From Marivita sp. GX14005 (GTDB taxonomy: Bacteria; Pseudomonadota; Alphaproteobacteria; Rhodobacterales; Rhodobacteraceae), in NCBI RefSeq assembly GCF_023370775.1, contig NZ_JAMCCQ010000003.1, forward strand, positions 124,001 through 188,000: a stretch of 64,000 nt of DNA, written 5' to 3'. The position numbers and the translations under genes are program-made. The notes below the pieces were generated by a model. That model worked only from the letters and a program-made list of their open reading frames with translations, was not told where the DNA came from and made no database searches. This document shows positions 46,582 through 56,064 of the stretch, piece by piece (positions within the stretch are counted from its first letter, which is position 1; every line of letters starts with the position of its first letter).

Positions 46582-49311
46582 GTGAGCGACACGCCAGAAA
46601 CTCCTGAAAACGCTGAAGATATGCCGCCCGAGCGTCCGCGCTACGATGGCCCGCAAGTGTCCATCGCGGAGGAGATGAAATCCTCCTATCTCGATTATGC
46701 CATGAGCGTGATCGTGTCCCGCGCCATTCCCGATTTGCGCGACGGGCTGAAACCCGTGCATCGGCGGATTCTCTACGCGATGCACGAATCGGGCAACAGC
46801 CACGACAAGCCCTATCGCAAATCGGCGCGGCCCGTTGGGGACGTGATGGGCAAATACCATCCGCACGGCGACAGCGCGATCTATGACGCGCTTGTGCGCA
46901 TGGCGCAGGATTTCTCGATGTCGCTGCCGCTTCTGGACGGTCAGGGCAATTTCGGCTCCATGGACGGCGATAACCCGGCGGCGATGCGCTATACCGAAGT
47001 GCGCATGGACAAGCCGGCCGCCTATCTGCTGGCGGATATCGACAAGGAAACCGTCGATTTTCAGGACAATTACGACGGCAAGGACCGCGAGCCGACGGTC
47101 CTTCCGGCGCGCTTTCCCAACATGCTGGTCAATGGCGCTGGCGGCATCGCCGTCGGCATGGCCACGAATATCCCACCACATAACCTTGGCGAGGTGGTCG
47201 ATGCCACGCTCGCCTTGATCGAGCAGCCGGATCTCAGCTCCGAACAGTTGATCGACTATATCCCCGGCCCCGATTTTCCCACGGGCGGCATCATGCTGGG
47301 CCGTTCGGGCGCGCGCAAAGCCTATCTCGAAGGGCGCGGCTCGGTCATCATTCGCGCCAAGACGCGGGTGGAGGAAATTCGCCGTGACCGCTGGGCCATC
47401 GTGATCGACGAGATTCCCTATCAAGTGAACAAATCCACCATGATCGAACGCATTGCCGAGGCCGCACGCGAAAAGCGGATCGAGGGGATCGCCCATGTGC
47501 AGGACGAGAGCGACCGCAACGGCGTGCGCGTCGTGGTGGAACTTAAGCGCGATGCGACGGCCGAGGTGGTTCTGAACCAGCTTTTCCGCTTCACCCCGAT
47601 GCAGACGAGTTTCGGCTGCAACATGCTGGCGCTCAATGGCGGCCGGCCCGAGCAGTTGACGCTGCGCAAGTTCCTGAACGCCTTCATCGATTTCCGCGAG
47701 GATGTCGTGGCGCGGCGCACCGCCTACCTGCTCCGCAAGGCGCGCGAGCGCAGCCATATCCTCTGCGGTCTGGCCGTCGCCGTCACCAATATCGACGAGG
47801 TGGTGGCGACCATTCGTTCCTCCGCCGACGCCGCCGAGGCGCGCGAGCGGCTGATGACGCGGCGCTGGCCCGCCGCCGATATCCTGCCCTATATCAAGCT
47901 GATCGATGATCCGACCCATACCGCGAACGAGGACGGCACCTATAACCTGTCCGAAGCGCAAGCCCGCGCGATCCTTGAACTGCGCCTGCAACGGCTGACG
48001 CAGATCGGTGTCAAGGAAGTCACCGACGAGTTGGAAGAACTCGCCGGCAAGATCCGGGAATACCTCGAAATCCTGGGCAGCCGCGACCGGATCATGGGCA
48101 TCATCGCCGACGAGCTGCGAGAGGTGCGAGAGCTTTTCGCCGTGCCGCGCCGCACCGAGATCGTCGATTGGTCCGGCGATATGGAGGACGAAGACCTCAT
48201 CGAGCGCGAAGACATGGTCGTGACCGTCACCCAGTCCGGCTATATCAAGCGCACGCCGCTGGCCGATTTCCGCGCCCAGAAGCGCGGCGGCAAGGGGCTG
48301 TCGGGGATGTCGACCAAGGATGACGACGTTGTCACGACGCTTTTCGTCGCCAACACGCACACGCAGCTTTTGTTCTTCACCACCGAAGGCATGGTCTACA
48401 AGCTCAAGACTTGGCGTCTGCCGCAGGGCGGGCGCACGGCCAAGGGCAAGGCCATCGTCAACATCCTGCCGATCCCGACCGGCGTGTCCATCGCGGCAAT
48501 CATGCCGGTCGATCGGGACGAGAAGGATTGGGCCGATCTTCAGATCGTCTTCGCCACCAGCGCGGGCGACGTGCGGCGCAATGCGCTGTCGGATTTCACC
48601 AACGTGATGCGCAACGGCAAGATCGCGATGGACCTGCCCGAGGGCGTGGAACTGGTGAACGCGCGCATCGCCTCCGAGGAGGACGACGTGATGCTAGTGA
48701 CGGATTCAGGCCGTGCAATTCGCTTCCCCACAACGGCGGTCCGGGTTTTCAAGGGCCGCAAATCCACCGGCGTGCGGGGCATCCGGCTCAACAATGGCGA
48801 CCGCGTGGTCAGCATGTCGATCATCAGGCACACCGACTACACGCCCGAGCAACGCGCAGCCTATCTCAAGATGCGCCGCCTGATGGCCGGCATCGCGGAG
48901 GATGACGCCGGGGACGAGGACGCCGTGGCCGATCCAAATTTCTCCACCGAACTTTACGCCGAGATGTCGGCGGCCGAGAACCTGATCCTGACGATCACCG
49001 CAAAGGGCGCGGGCAAGCTGTCCTCCAGCCATGACTACCCCGTGCGCGGGCGCGGCGGTCAGGGCGTGCAGGCCATCGACAAAGGCTTGCGCAGCGGCGC
49101 GATCGTCGCATCCTTCCCCGTCGAGATGGATGACCAGATCATGCTCGCAACATCGAACGGTCAATCAATTCGCGTACCGGTTGATGGAATCTCGTTCCGC
49201 TCCCGCAGCGCGGGCGGAGTTCGGGTGTTCAACACCGGAAAAGGCGAAGAAGTTGTCTCTGTCGCGTGGATTGCAGACCAAGGCGGCGAGAACGAAATCG
49301 AAGAGCCGTGA
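46582..49311 (+). CDS. gyrA: DNA gyrase subunit A
   Basis: Breakage-reunion subunit of DNA gyrase. 909 aa. The active-site tyrosine is Y137 in AAMRYTEV. The quinolone-resistance region reads [12 protein letters not shown] with Ser98 and Asp102 (positions of E. coli Ser83 and Asp87), i.e. the sensitive form. The GyrA box KRGGKG in the C-terminal pinwheel confirms gyrase rather than topoisomerase IV. The start is GTG at 46582. Confidence 0.98.
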   Translation: MSDTPETPENAEDMPPERPRYDGPQVSIAEEMKSSYLDYAMSVIVSRAIPDLRDGLKPVHRRILYAMHESGNSHDKPYRKSARPVGDVMGKYHPHGDSAIYDALVRMAQDFSMSLPLLDGQGNFGSMDGDNPAAMRYTEVRMDKPAAYLLADIDKETVDFQDNYDGKDREPTVLPARFPNMLVNGAGGIAVGMATNIPPHNLGEVVDATLALIEQPDLSSEQLIDYIPGPDFPTGGIMLGRSGARKAYLEGRGSVIIRAKTRVEEIRRDRWAIVIDEIPYQVNKSTMIERIAEAAREKRIEGIAHVQDESDRNGVRVVVELKRDATAEVVLNQLFRFTPMQTSFGCNMLALNGGRPEQLTLRKFLNAFIDFREDVVARRTAYLLRKARERSHILCGLAVAVTNIDEVVATIRSSADAAEARERLMTRRWPAADILPYIKLIDDPTHTANEDGTYNLSEAQARAILELRLQRLTQIGVKEVTDELEELAGKIREYLEILGSRDRIMGIIADELREVRELFAVPRRTEIVDWSGDMEDEDLIEREDMVVTVTQSGYIKRTPLADFRAQKRGGKGLSGMSTKDDDVVTTLFVANTHTQLLFFTTEGMVYKLKTWRLPQGGRTAKGKAIVNILPIPTGVSIAAIMPVDRDEKDWADLQIVFATSAGDVRRNALSDFTNVMRNGKIAMDLPEGVELVNARIASEEDDVMLVTDSGRAIRFPTTAVRVFKGRKSTGVRGIRLNNGDRVVSMSIIRHTDYTPEQRAAYLKMRRLMAGIAEDDAGDEDAVADPNFSTELYAEMSAAENLILTITAKGAGKLSSSHDYPVRGRGGQGVQAIDKGLRSGAIVASFPVEMDDQIMLATSNGQSIRVPVDGISFRSRSAGGVRVFNTGKGEEVVSVAWIADQGGENEIEEP

Positions 49312-49729
49312 CAATGAGCCGACCGCGCTAACCTGTTGATCCGAAGGCGGTTATCCACAGTGACATTCGGGTGACAAAACCTTCGTTCTTCCGAATATGT
49401 GCTTCCGTTTGCAGTTGACACAAATTCGGTCAGCGAATTCACGCCATTTTCACACCCGATTCGGCGCCGAATCGCTTATCAAGGTAATGCGCTTACCCGG
49501 CGTAATGTGCAGAAAGGCGGTAAAAGGACGAACCACGCAGCACTTGCAACCGAAGTTATTGTCTCTCCCGGTCGGTTGCTGCGACGATATTACCCAGGTC
49601 GAAAGCGTGGTCGTATTTGTTGAAGCTATTTTTAAGCAGACCTTTTCAATTCGCGTCGGCGGCGATCCTCATCCGTTGTCGGAGCACCTTTTCAGCACCA
49701 GAGCCCGATCGCCCACCTCGCGGTCGGGC
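49312..49729. other. gyrA-olsA intergenic region, 418 bp
   Basis: The longest gene-free stretch, clearly AT-richer than its flanks. It holds a perfect DnaA-box sequence (49351-49359), the 18-bp palindrome CGATTCGGCGCCGAATCG (49457-49474) and a terminator (49702-49730). No protein frame here looks real. A small RNA is possible. Confidence 0.6.
49351..49359 (+). other. DnaA-box match
   Basis: TTATCCACA, exact consensus DnaA box, 40 bp after the gyrA stop. A single copy; no cluster of boxes or AT-rich unwinding element was found, so it is not by itself an origin. Confidence 0.45.
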
Positions 49730-49730
49730 T
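49702..49730 (-). terminator. Terminator-like hairpin at the 3' end of olsA
   Basis: AGCCCGATCGC-CCACCTC-GCGGTCGGGCT, 11-bp stem with one G-T pair, overlapping the first base of the olsA stop codon complement. No strong U-tract on either strand. Confidence 0.55.
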
Positions 49731-50566
49731 TATTCGGCGACCGATGCTCGGCTTCCATGTGCCGCGCGAACTTGTGTTTCGACATGGCGGGCCAGCGCCT
49801 TTCGGTTCGAAAACTCGCGCACCCGCACAGGTTCGTGATAGGTCAAGCGAACCGCACCCTGTCGCTTCTGGGCGAGCACCTTGAGCAGATGAGGACTGAA
49901 TGCCATATCTCCCCACCATGCATAAAACCGTGGGTCCGAGGCTGCGGGTGTGTCATATGACACAGTCACGGCCTGTATCTTGAAATCCTGCCCCAATCCG
50001 CCCGAAAGGAACGCCTCGAATAGCGTCGGTTTGAACGGCAGAACGCGCAGCCCGTCGCTCGACGTGCCTTCGGGAAAGAAAAGCAGCCTGTGACCCTGTG
50101 TCAAACGGTCCTCGAAAAGCCGCGCCTGCGCGCGCGCCTCGCGCCTGTCGCGCGCGATGAAGACGGTTCCCGTCGCGCGGGCAAGCCAGCCGATAAACGG
50201 CCAATGCGCGACCTCGGATTTCGAGACGAAATAGACGTTCTCGCGCGCGTTGAGCGCGAAGATATCGAGCCACGACGCATGGTTGGCCACCACCGCCCCC
50301 GGCCCCGTCATGCGCTGGCCTTCCATACGAAGCGGAAGACGCAGGATCACGAAGGTCAGGCGACAGACGGCTTGCGTGATATAGGGTGTGATCGGTCGCC
50401 TCATTCCAAAGAGAGGGCGCTCCACCAAACGCAGCACGAGCATCAGCGTGAGCCCTGCGATCAGAACGACGCCCAGGGCGCCACCGCGCCACGCAACGCG
50501 CAACCAGCCGCCAGCCGAGATGCGCCCGACCTCGGGCGGCCCATCGCCGTGCCAGGTCGGCGTCAC
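49730..50566 (-). CDS. olsA: Lyso-ornithine lipid O-acyltransferase
   Basis: A PlsC-domain acyltransferase (278 aa) that adds the second fatty acid to lyso-ornithine lipid. One N-terminal membrane segment (about 28-48) and the acyltransferase motifs NHASWLD (H96, D101) and LLFFPEGTSSDG are present. Assigned as OlsA because its GTG start overlaps the stop of olsB (GTGA). In Roseobacter relatives this enzyme also acylates lyso-glutamine lipid, so it could work with the GlsB-like protein at 55.3 kb. A 1-acyl-G3P acyltransferase role is the alternative. Confidence 0.9.
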   Translation of the reverse strand: MTPTWHGDGPPEVGRISAGGWLRVAWRGGALGVVLIAGLTLMLVLRLVERPLFGMRRPITPYITQAVCRLTFVILRLPLRMEGQRMTGPGAVVANHASWLDIFALNARENVYFVSKSEVAHWPFIGWLARATGTVFIARDRREARAQARLFEDRLTQGHRLLFFPEGTSSDGLRVLPFKPTLFEAFLSGGLGQDFKIQAVTVSYDTPAASDPRFYAWWGDMAFSPHLLKVLAQKRQGAVRLTYHEPVRVREFSNRKALARHVETQVRAAHGSRASVAE

Positions 50567-51333
50567 GCCCCGGCGCGCAACCGGCGCGCGACCGCATTCG
50601 GCTGAAGGCGGTTCACCGGCAGGATGAGGCACAGATCGGTCGTGTTGAACGCATGGTCGGGATAGACCCCCTGCCCGATCATGCCGCCGAGCTTAAGATA
50701 GGATTTGATGAGAGGCGGCACCTCGCGCATCGCCGCCTTGGAGTCGATCTGCTCGAGAGCAAGGAGCGGCAGGCAATCGGGCGCAAGGGTCCGCACACGA
50801 AGCGGTTCGGGCGCAAGATGAAGGTTGTGCAGATGCGAGAGCGCATTCTGCAAGCGCGCCAGATCCGTGCCATGAAAGCTGGCCACGCCGAACAGCGTCT
50901 CGATGCCGCGCGCCTCGACATAGCGCGCGAGACCCTGCCAGAGCTTCATCAAGGCTCCGCTGCCGCGATAGGCCGGGTGCAGACAGGATCGTCCCAGCTC
51001 CCCCAATGCTCCGCCGTTCCGCATCAGCGGTTCGAGATCGAATTCCGAGGCCGAATAGAACCCTCCGGCCGTCACCGCCTGCTCTCGTGTCATCAGACGG
51101 TAGACGCCCACGACGCCATCTGTATCGTCGCCCCTGCGGGCCGGATCGCGCAGGAGAAGGTGATCGGCATGTGCATCGAAACGGTCGGTCTCAAGTCCGG
51201 CCGCGGCATCCACGCCCGGCCCGGCACCGCCCAATTCCTCCACGAAGACGCGATAGCGCAGCCGCTGCGCCGCGCGGATATCGTCTTGGCTATGGGCCAG
51301 CGTCAGTTCGAGATCCAGAGGAGCATGCAGCAT
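50563..51333 (-). CDS. olsB: Ornithine N-acyltransferase (OlsB)
   Basis: A 256-residue hemolysin-type GNAT enzyme catalysing N-acylation of ornithine with a 3-hydroxyacyl group, first step of ornithine lipid synthesis. Motifs: AAQRLRYRVFVEELGG, DAHADHLLLRD, LGELGRSCLHPAYRGSGALMKLWQGLARYV, PPLIKSYLKLGGMIGQGVYPDHAFNTTDLCLIL. This pattern and the overlap with olsA are typical of the olsBA pair. The upstream 132 bp contain no clear Pho box. Confidence 0.93.
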   Translation of the reverse strand: MLHAPLDLELTLAHSQDDIRAAQRLRYRVFVEELGGAGPGVDAAAGLETDRFDAHADHLLLRDPARRGDDTDGVVGVYRLMTREQAVTAGGFYSASEFDLEPLMRNGGALGELGRSCLHPAYRGSGALMKLWQGLARYVEARGIETLFGVASFHGTDLARLQNALSHLHNLHLAPEPLRVRTLAPDCLPLLALEQIDSKAAMREVPPLIKSYLKLGGMIGQGVYPDHAFNTTDLCLILPVNRLQPNAVARRLRAGA

Positions 51334-51465
51334 GGAAACGGTCGCAATCTTCAGATCTCGGGTTATGTAAGCTTTGACGCGCAGACGCGCAATAACGTCG
51401 CCCTGATCGGAAAACAGCCTAAATCGTCACGAAGTTAAGCCTTCATCAACCTTTGGCTGTGATGT

Positions 51466-51648
51466 TCAGTCATCGAATACAGGAAGGAGACCGATGCGCG
51501 ACCCGTCGATCACGACCTTGCCGGCCTCGCGGAAATTCACCGTGATGCGGCCGCCGATATTGGACTGCACCTGCCCGATCCCCCATTCGGGACAGTCCGG
51601 ATGCCGCACCAGCGATCCGGGTTCCAGCACACCATTCAGATCGGACAT
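51466..51648 (-). CDS. DUF3553 protein
   Basis: A 60-residue soluble protein: LEPGSLVRHPDCPEWGIGQVQSNIGGRITVNFREAGKVVIDG. The small beta-barrel-like pattern (VRHP...WGxGxVQ...V.F...GKK) fits DUF3553 and resembles the RNA-polymerase-binding CarD/UvrD C-terminal type of fold, though this is inference. Strong GGGAGG ribosome-binding site upstream. It is divergent from chpT with only 32 bp between the starts. Confidence 0.82.
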   Translation of the reverse strand: MSDLNGVLEPGSLVRHPDCPEWGIGQVQSNIGGRITVNFREAGKVVIDGSRIGLLPVFDD

Positions 51649-51680
51649 TCCCTGCCTCCCACGACAGATTGGAGGATTTC

Positions 51681-52304
51681 GTGCAGCATGACAAGGCGTC
51701 ACTCGCCGCGCTCATCGGATCGCGGATTTGTCACGACCTGATCAGTCCCATCGGCGCGATCTCGAACGGGCTGGAGCTCGTCGCGATGACGACGCCCGAT
51801 CCGGCCAGCCCCGAAATGTCGCTCATTCAGCAAAGCTGCGACAACGCGGCGGCGCGCATCCGGTTCTTCCGCATCGCGTTCGGCAGCGGCGGCGATAGGC
51901 AGCCCGTCGAAAGCGCCGAGGCGGCGCGCACTTTGGCCGATCATTACGCCGGAACGCGCATCGCGCCCGAATGGCGGATGAGCAGCGACGTTGCACGCGG
52001 GACGGTTCAACTGGCCTACCTGGCCGCGCTCTGCCTCGAAGCGGCGCTTCCCCAGGGGGGAAATATCGCCCTTTCGATCGAAGAGAATATGCTCGTCGCG
52101 CAGGCCCAGGGCATGACGGTCCGTCTGGACGAGGATCTGTGGTCGATGCTGCAAGAGGGTGCACCGCATGCGCCGCGCGATTTGCGCCCCGCCCATGTCC
52201 AGTTCGCCCTTCTGGCCCAACTTTGCGCGGATGCCGGGATCGTTCCCGATCTTCGCCACGCCGCGCAAACCGCCGAGGTTCGACTCCCGCTAGGACAAGC
52301 TTGA
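51681..52304 (+). CDS. chpT: Histidine phosphotransfer protein ChpT
   Basis: ChpT relays phosphate from the CckA kinase to CtrA and CpdR in alphaproteobacteria, where in this group it controls motility and gene-transfer-agent genes. 207 aa. SRICHDLISPIGAISNGLEL carries the phosphorylated His (H18 from this start) in the DHp-like helix, and the degenerate ATPase-like domain follows. GTG at 51681 was chosen because GGAGG lies 6-7 nt upstream; a TTG further 5' overlaps that site. The end overlaps the next convergent gene by 15 nt. Confidence 0.92.
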   Translation: MQHDKASLAALIGSRICHDLISPIGAISNGLELVAMTTPDPASPEMSLIQQSCDNAAARIRFFRIAFGSGGDRQPVESAEAARTLADHYAGTRIAPEWRMSSDVARGTVQLAYLAALCLEAALPQGGNIALSIEENMLVAQAQGMTVRLDEDLWSMLQEGAPHAPRDLRPAHVQFALLAQLCADAGIVPDLRHAAQTAEVRLPLGQA

Positions 52305-53387
52305 ACGCATCGTGCAGACCTTTGCGACGTGACGGACCTCTTCCGAGATTGGCCCCGGCCGCGGGGGATCAAGCAAAGTGGTGAGCATGGCCTCCGACGG
52401 TTGCGCCTTGCGCGCCCATCGAAGGCCGCGCAAAATGACTTCGGCCTCGGGTGGCAAACGCTCCGGTATCTCCCGCCCGGCCAGCACGGCCCAGGCACAG
52501 GCCCAGGCGCGCCCAACGGACCAGGGGTTGTAGCCGCCGCCGCCCGATACGATCAGGCGCGGCGACATTTGGCGCAATGCCGTGATCGCGCGTATATGAC
52601 ATCGGTTCGACAGCGCGAGCCGCGATAGCGGATCTTCGGACACGGCGTCCGCGCCGCATTGCAGGTAGATCGCCTCCGGTGCATGCGCTTCGACGGCAGG
52701 CAGGATCACCTCTTCAAGCAGCAGGTCGAATTCGCTGTCATTGAAGCCGCGCGGCACGGGCAGGTTGATCGCCGCGCCGCCCGCATCCTCTCCAAGCGCG
52801 CCGGTGAACGGCCAGCGTCGCGCCTCGTGCACCGAGATCATGCGCACCGCGCGCGAGCCGCGAAACGCCACCTCCACCCCGTCGCAGTGATGTGCATCGA
52901 TATCGACATAGGCGACGCGGCGCAGGCCCATTTCCAACAGATGCCGGATGGTCAGAACCGGCTCGTTGATATAGCAAAACCCGTTCGCCCGATCGGGCAA
53001 CCCGTGATGCGTGCCGCCGCCGGGGTTGTATGCGACGCCGCCATGACGCACCCATTCCGCCGCCAGGAACCCGCCGCCGGCAGCCGTCGCCGGGCGGCGA
53101 TACACCTCCGGAAAAACCGGGTTGGACAGGCTGCCGAGATCAAAGCGCGGATTGGCGCGCTGCGTCGCCTCCGCCTCGATGAGCGCGGCAATATACGCCT
53201 CGGTATGAAAGGCGCGGAGCGCGGCGGGCTTGGCGCAGGGGCTCGTGCGGTAGCGTTCGGCCGGCAACCAGCCAAGCGCCCGGCAGAGATCCGTGACCGT
53301 CGGAACACGCGGGATCGAGAGCGGATGACGCGGACCGTAGCTCGATCCACGGTAGATGCGCGCGCCGATGAAGATGGGATCGTTCAT
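52290..53387 (-). CDS. Histone deacetylase family / acetoin utilization-type deacetylase
   Basis: A 365-residue zinc amidohydrolase of the arginase/deacetylase fold. The active site is complete: GGGTHHGL (general-base His pair), VDIDAHHCDGVE (Zn ligands Asp and His), CGADAVSEDPLSRL (third Zn Asp) and GGGGYNPWSVGRAW (catalytic Tyr). Related to AcuC and class II HDACs; substrates may be acetylated proteins or acetyl-polyamines. No acu genes are adjacent. Confidence 0.88.
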   Translation of the reverse strand: MNDPIFIGARIYRGSSYGPRHPLSIPRVPTVTDLCRALGWLPAERYRTSPCAKPAALRAFHTEAYIAALIEAEATQRANPRFDLGSLSNPVFPEVYRRPATAAGGGFLAAEWVRHGGVAYNPGGGTHHGLPDRANGFCYINEPVLTIRHLLEMGLRRVAYVDIDAHHCDGVEVAFRGSRAVRMISVHEARRWPFTGALGEDAGGAAINLPVPRGFNDSEFDLLLEEVILPAVEAHAPEAIYLQCGADAVSEDPLSRLALSNRCHIRAITALRQMSPRLIVSGGGGYNPWSVGRAWACAWAVLAGREIPERLPPEAEVILRGLRWARKAQPSEAMLTTLLDPPRPGPISEEVRHVAKVCTMRSSLS

Positions 53388-53418
53388 GGCAGAGCAGCCA
53401 CGGCAGGTCCGGGCGGGC

Positions 53419-53460
53419 AAAACGCGATGTCGCGTTTTATCACATCCTTGCAAGGATGTG
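53419..53460 (-). repeat. Tandem palindrome repeat, copy 4, after the ABC-F gene
   Basis: The perfect 20-bp palindrome CACATCCTTGCAAGGATGTG (53441-53460) abuts the ABC-F stop codon. After 2 nt comes AAAACGCGA-CA-TCGCGTTTT read on the reverse strand (53419-53438). The second unit ends in TTTTG and could terminate transcription. Sequence differs from copies 1-3 but the two-palindrome layout is the same. Confidence 0.7.
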
Positions 53461-55278
53461 TCACCCGGCTTCGGCCTTTTCCGACAGATCGAGCCACAGA
53501 TCCTCCGCCTCGGACAGCGCCGTTTGCCGTTCGGCCAGCGCCTCGGACGCCTTGCGGAATTTCATTGGCTCGCGTGTGAAGAGATCGGGATCGGCCAGCA
53601 GCGTTTCGAGCTTGGCGATCTCGGCCGTCAGCCGATCGATCTCGGCCGGGAGTTCCTCGAGCCGGTGCTTTTCGGTGAAACTGAGCCCCGATTTCGGTTT
53701 CGCCGCCGGGGCGGATGGCTTGGCTGGTTTGGCTGCGGGTTTCGCTTCCGCCACGGGGGCCGGCCCATCTTCGCCGCGCTGCGCGCGATAATCGCTCCAG
53801 CCGCCGGCATAGACGATGGCGCGCCCCTGCCCCTCCATCGCAACCGTGGTGGTCGCGACGCGGTCGAGGAAATCGCGGTCATGGCTGATCAGCAGCACCG
53901 TGCCGTCATACTCGCCCAGCAGATCCTGCAGAAGATCGAGCGTTTCGACATCGAGATCGTTGGTCGGTTCGTCCAGTACCAGAAGGTTCGATTCCCGCGC
54001 CATGATCTTGGCAAGCAAGAGCCGCGCCTTTTCACCGCCCGATAGCGAGCGCACGGGCGCGCGGGCCTGCGCCTCATCGAACAGAAATTCCTTGAGGTAG
54101 CCGACCACATGCTTCGGTGCGCCGCGCACCATGATCTGATCGGCCTTGCCGGACACGCGCATTTCGGGATCGCCGGTGAGGTTCTCCCACAAGCTGAGAT
54201 CGCCATCGAGCCGGGCGCGGGTCTGATCGAACACCGCAGGCACCAGGTTGGTGCCCAGCTTCACCGTTCCGGCATCCGGCTCGATCTCGCCCATCAGGAT
54301 GCGGATCACCGTCGTCTTGCCGACGCCATTCGGGCCGACGAAGGCGACCCGGTCGCCGCGCTGTACGGTGAGCGAGAAATCACGCAGGATCACCGTGTCG
54401 CCGAAGCGCTTGGCCAGCCCCTTGGCCTCGATCACCTTGCGCCCGGATTTCGGCCCCGATGCCAGCGCCATCGCCGCCGTGTCGGGCCGTGCGATCATCG
54501 CCGCACGCTCGCTGCGCAGATCCTGCAAGGCGCGCACACGGCCCATGTTGCGCTTGCGCCGCGCGCTGATGCCTTCGACCGCCCATCTGGCCTCGGCCTT
54601 GATCTTGCGGTTCAGCTTGTGGCGCTGCTGGTCCTCCTCCTCCCAGACCCGGTCACGCCAGGCTTCGAAGGCGTCGAACCCCTTTTCCTGCCGCCGCACC
54701 TGCCCCCGGTCGATCCAGAGCGTCGCGCGGGTCAGTTCGGACAGGAAACGCCGGTCGTGGCTGATCAGCACGAAGGCTTTGCGGGTGCGCTTGAGTTCGT
54801 CCTCCAGCCAGCCGATCGCCTCGATATCAAGATGGTTCGTCGGCTCGTCCAGCAGCATGAGTTCGGGATCCTGTGCCATCAGGCGGGCCAGCGCCGCGCG
54901 GCGCCGCTCGCCGCCAGAGGCGGTGCCGACCGGGCGCGCAGGGTCGAATTTCAGCCCTTCGCCGGCGCGTTCGACCTTGTAGAACTCCGCAGGGTCCAGC
55001 CCGTGCATTGCGTAATCGCCCAGCGTCTCGAAGGAAAACAGGTCGGGATCCTGCTCCATATAGCCGGTGCTGGCGCCCTGCGGCACGATGCGCTCGCCGC
55101 TGTCGGGCTCGACCAGCCCGGCCATCACCTTCATCAGCGTCGATTTTCCCGACCCGTTCCGCCCCACCAGCGCCACGCGGTCGCCCGGTTGCACCACGAG
55201 GTTCAGACCGTCGAACACCGGATCTCCGCCGAAGGTGAGCGAGATGTCGTTGAGTTGCAAAAGAGGGATCACAGCCAT
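53461..55278 (-). CDS. ABC-F family ATPase (Uup-like)
   Basis: A soluble protein (605 aa) with two ABC domains and no membrane part. First domain: VGRNGSGKST, SGGERRRAAL, MLLDEPTNHLD. Second domain: VGPNGVGKTT, LSGGEKARLLLAK, VLDEPTNDLD. A Lys/Ala/Pro-rich linker (about 515-545) leads to a C-terminal coiled coil (about 550-600), as in Uup. Such proteins act on the ribosome or on DNA intermediates rather than in transport. Resistance function is unlikely but not excluded. Confidence 0.92.
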   Translation of the reverse strand: MAVIPLLQLNDISLTFGGDPVFDGLNLVVQPGDRVALVGRNGSGKSTLMKVMAGLVEPDSGERIVPQGASTGYMEQDPDLFSFETLGDYAMHGLDPAEFYKVERAGEGLKFDPARPVGTASGGERRRAALARLMAQDPELMLLDEPTNHLDIEAIGWLEDELKRTRKAFVLISHDRRFLSELTRATLWIDRGQVRRQEKGFDAFEAWRDRVWEEEDQQRHKLNRKIKAEARWAVEGISARRKRNMGRVRALQDLRSERAAMIARPDTAAMALASGPKSGRKVIEAKGLAKRFGDTVILRDFSLTVQRGDRVAFVGPNGVGKTTVIRILMGEIEPDAGTVKLGTNLVPAVFDQTRARLDGDLSLWENLTGDPEMRVSGKADQIMVRGAPKHVVGYLKEFLFDEAQARAPVRSLSGGEKARLLLAKIMARESNLLVLDEPTNDLDVETLDLLQDLLGEYDGTVLLISHDRDFLDRVATTTVAMEGQGRAIVYAGGWSDYRAQRGEDGPAPVAEAKPAAKPAKPSAPAAKPKSGLSFTEKHRLEELPAEIDRLTAEIAKLETLLADPDLFTREPMKFRKASEALAERQTALSEAEDLWLDLSEKAEAG

Positions 55279-55287
55279 GATGTGGCG

Positions 55288-56064
55288 CTACGGCGCGGCG
55301 TTTGCAAGGTCAAGGGGGCGGGCCATCTGCGCCAGCGCGCGCACGCGGGCCTTGCGCCGGGGCGGGATGGCATTGATGTTCAGCGCGGTGAAGATGTGCA
55401 GCCGGTCGAGATCCGTGTCGCGCACGGCATGATCGCCGACCCATCCGCCCAGGTTGAGATAGCTCCGCATGAGGCGCGGAAGCCCGGCGGGATCGGCCGC
55501 GGCCCTGGGAAGTTCCACCGCGTCCGCTGACTTGCGGCGCGGGCGTAACCCCGCAGGCCCCAAACGGTGTGCGCCAAGCCAGGCAAGCGCGGCGGCGTGA
55601 CGTTGCGGGTCCGCGCCGGGAAAGGAGCTGCAACCGAAGATCATCCGCACGCCCGCTTGCTCCGCCGCCGCGCCGATTGCTGCCCAGCCGAGCCGCAGCG
55701 CGTCCGGTCCGGCGGTGCCCGATTGGCAAAAACGCCCCAGTTCGAGGAACGGGCCGCGCGCGGCCATCAGGGGAGCCAGATCGTAGTCCTGTCCGGTATA
55801 ACAGGCCGGCAACTCCGCCGGTGTCTCTATGAGTGTCAACCGGAAGGCCAGCACCGCCGCGCCGCCGGGGCTTTCGACCAGCCCGTGCAGGCACTGATCG
55901 TCATGGGCATCGCGATCCATCGCCCCCGCGCGGAATGCGGCAGAACGCAGCTTAAGCGCGGTGCGCGCGAGCCCCGGCGCCGAGCCGATCCGCGCGCGAT
56001 AGCCCGCCAGCGCGAGCGAGACCGCCGGAGCGCGCCGCGCAAGCGCCGGGCAAGCCAGGGTCAT
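55288..56064 (-). CDS. OlsB-like GNAT N-acyltransferase, candidate glutamine-lipid synthase GlsB
   Basis: A 258-residue paralogue of OlsB in the same hemolysin/GNAT fold: FLELGRFCQSGTAGPDALRLGWAAIG, IFGCSSFPG, PRLMRSYLNLGGWVGDHAVRDTDLDRLHIF. The last segment mirrors the OlsB segment KSYLKLGGMIGQGVYPDHAFNTTDL. Marine Rhodobacteraceae carry a second such enzyme, GlsB, that makes glutamine lipids together with OlsA, so this is the best hypothesis. The start overlaps the bamE stop by 1 nt. Substrate unproven. Confidence 0.8.
   Translation of the reverse strand: MTLACPALARRAPAVSLALAGYRARIGSAPGLARTALKLRSAAFRAGAMDRDAHDDQCLHGLVESPGGAAVLAFRLTLIETPAELPACYTGQDYDLAPLMAARGPFLELGRFCQSGTAGPDALRLGWAAIGAAAEQAGVRMIFGCSSFPGADPQRHAAALAWLGAHRLGPAGLRPRRKSADAVELPRAAADPAGLPRLMRSYLNLGGWVGDHAVRDTDLDRLHIFTALNINAIPPRRKARVRALAQMARPLDLANAAP

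Noticed and set aside
46516-48360. 614-codon reverse frame
   Set aside because: Antisense to gyrA; His/Asp/Gly-rich translation typical of a shadow frame.
49351-49359. Replication origin near gyrA
   Set aside because: Only one DnaA box and no dnaA, parAB or AT-rich unwinding region. A single box is not enough.
49397-49960. 187-codon forward frame after gyrA
   Set aside because: Runs antisense into olsA and has no start signal or family features.
53419-53460. CRISPR-like repeats
   Set aside because: Only two adjacent, different palindromes without spacers; no array elsewhere in the window.
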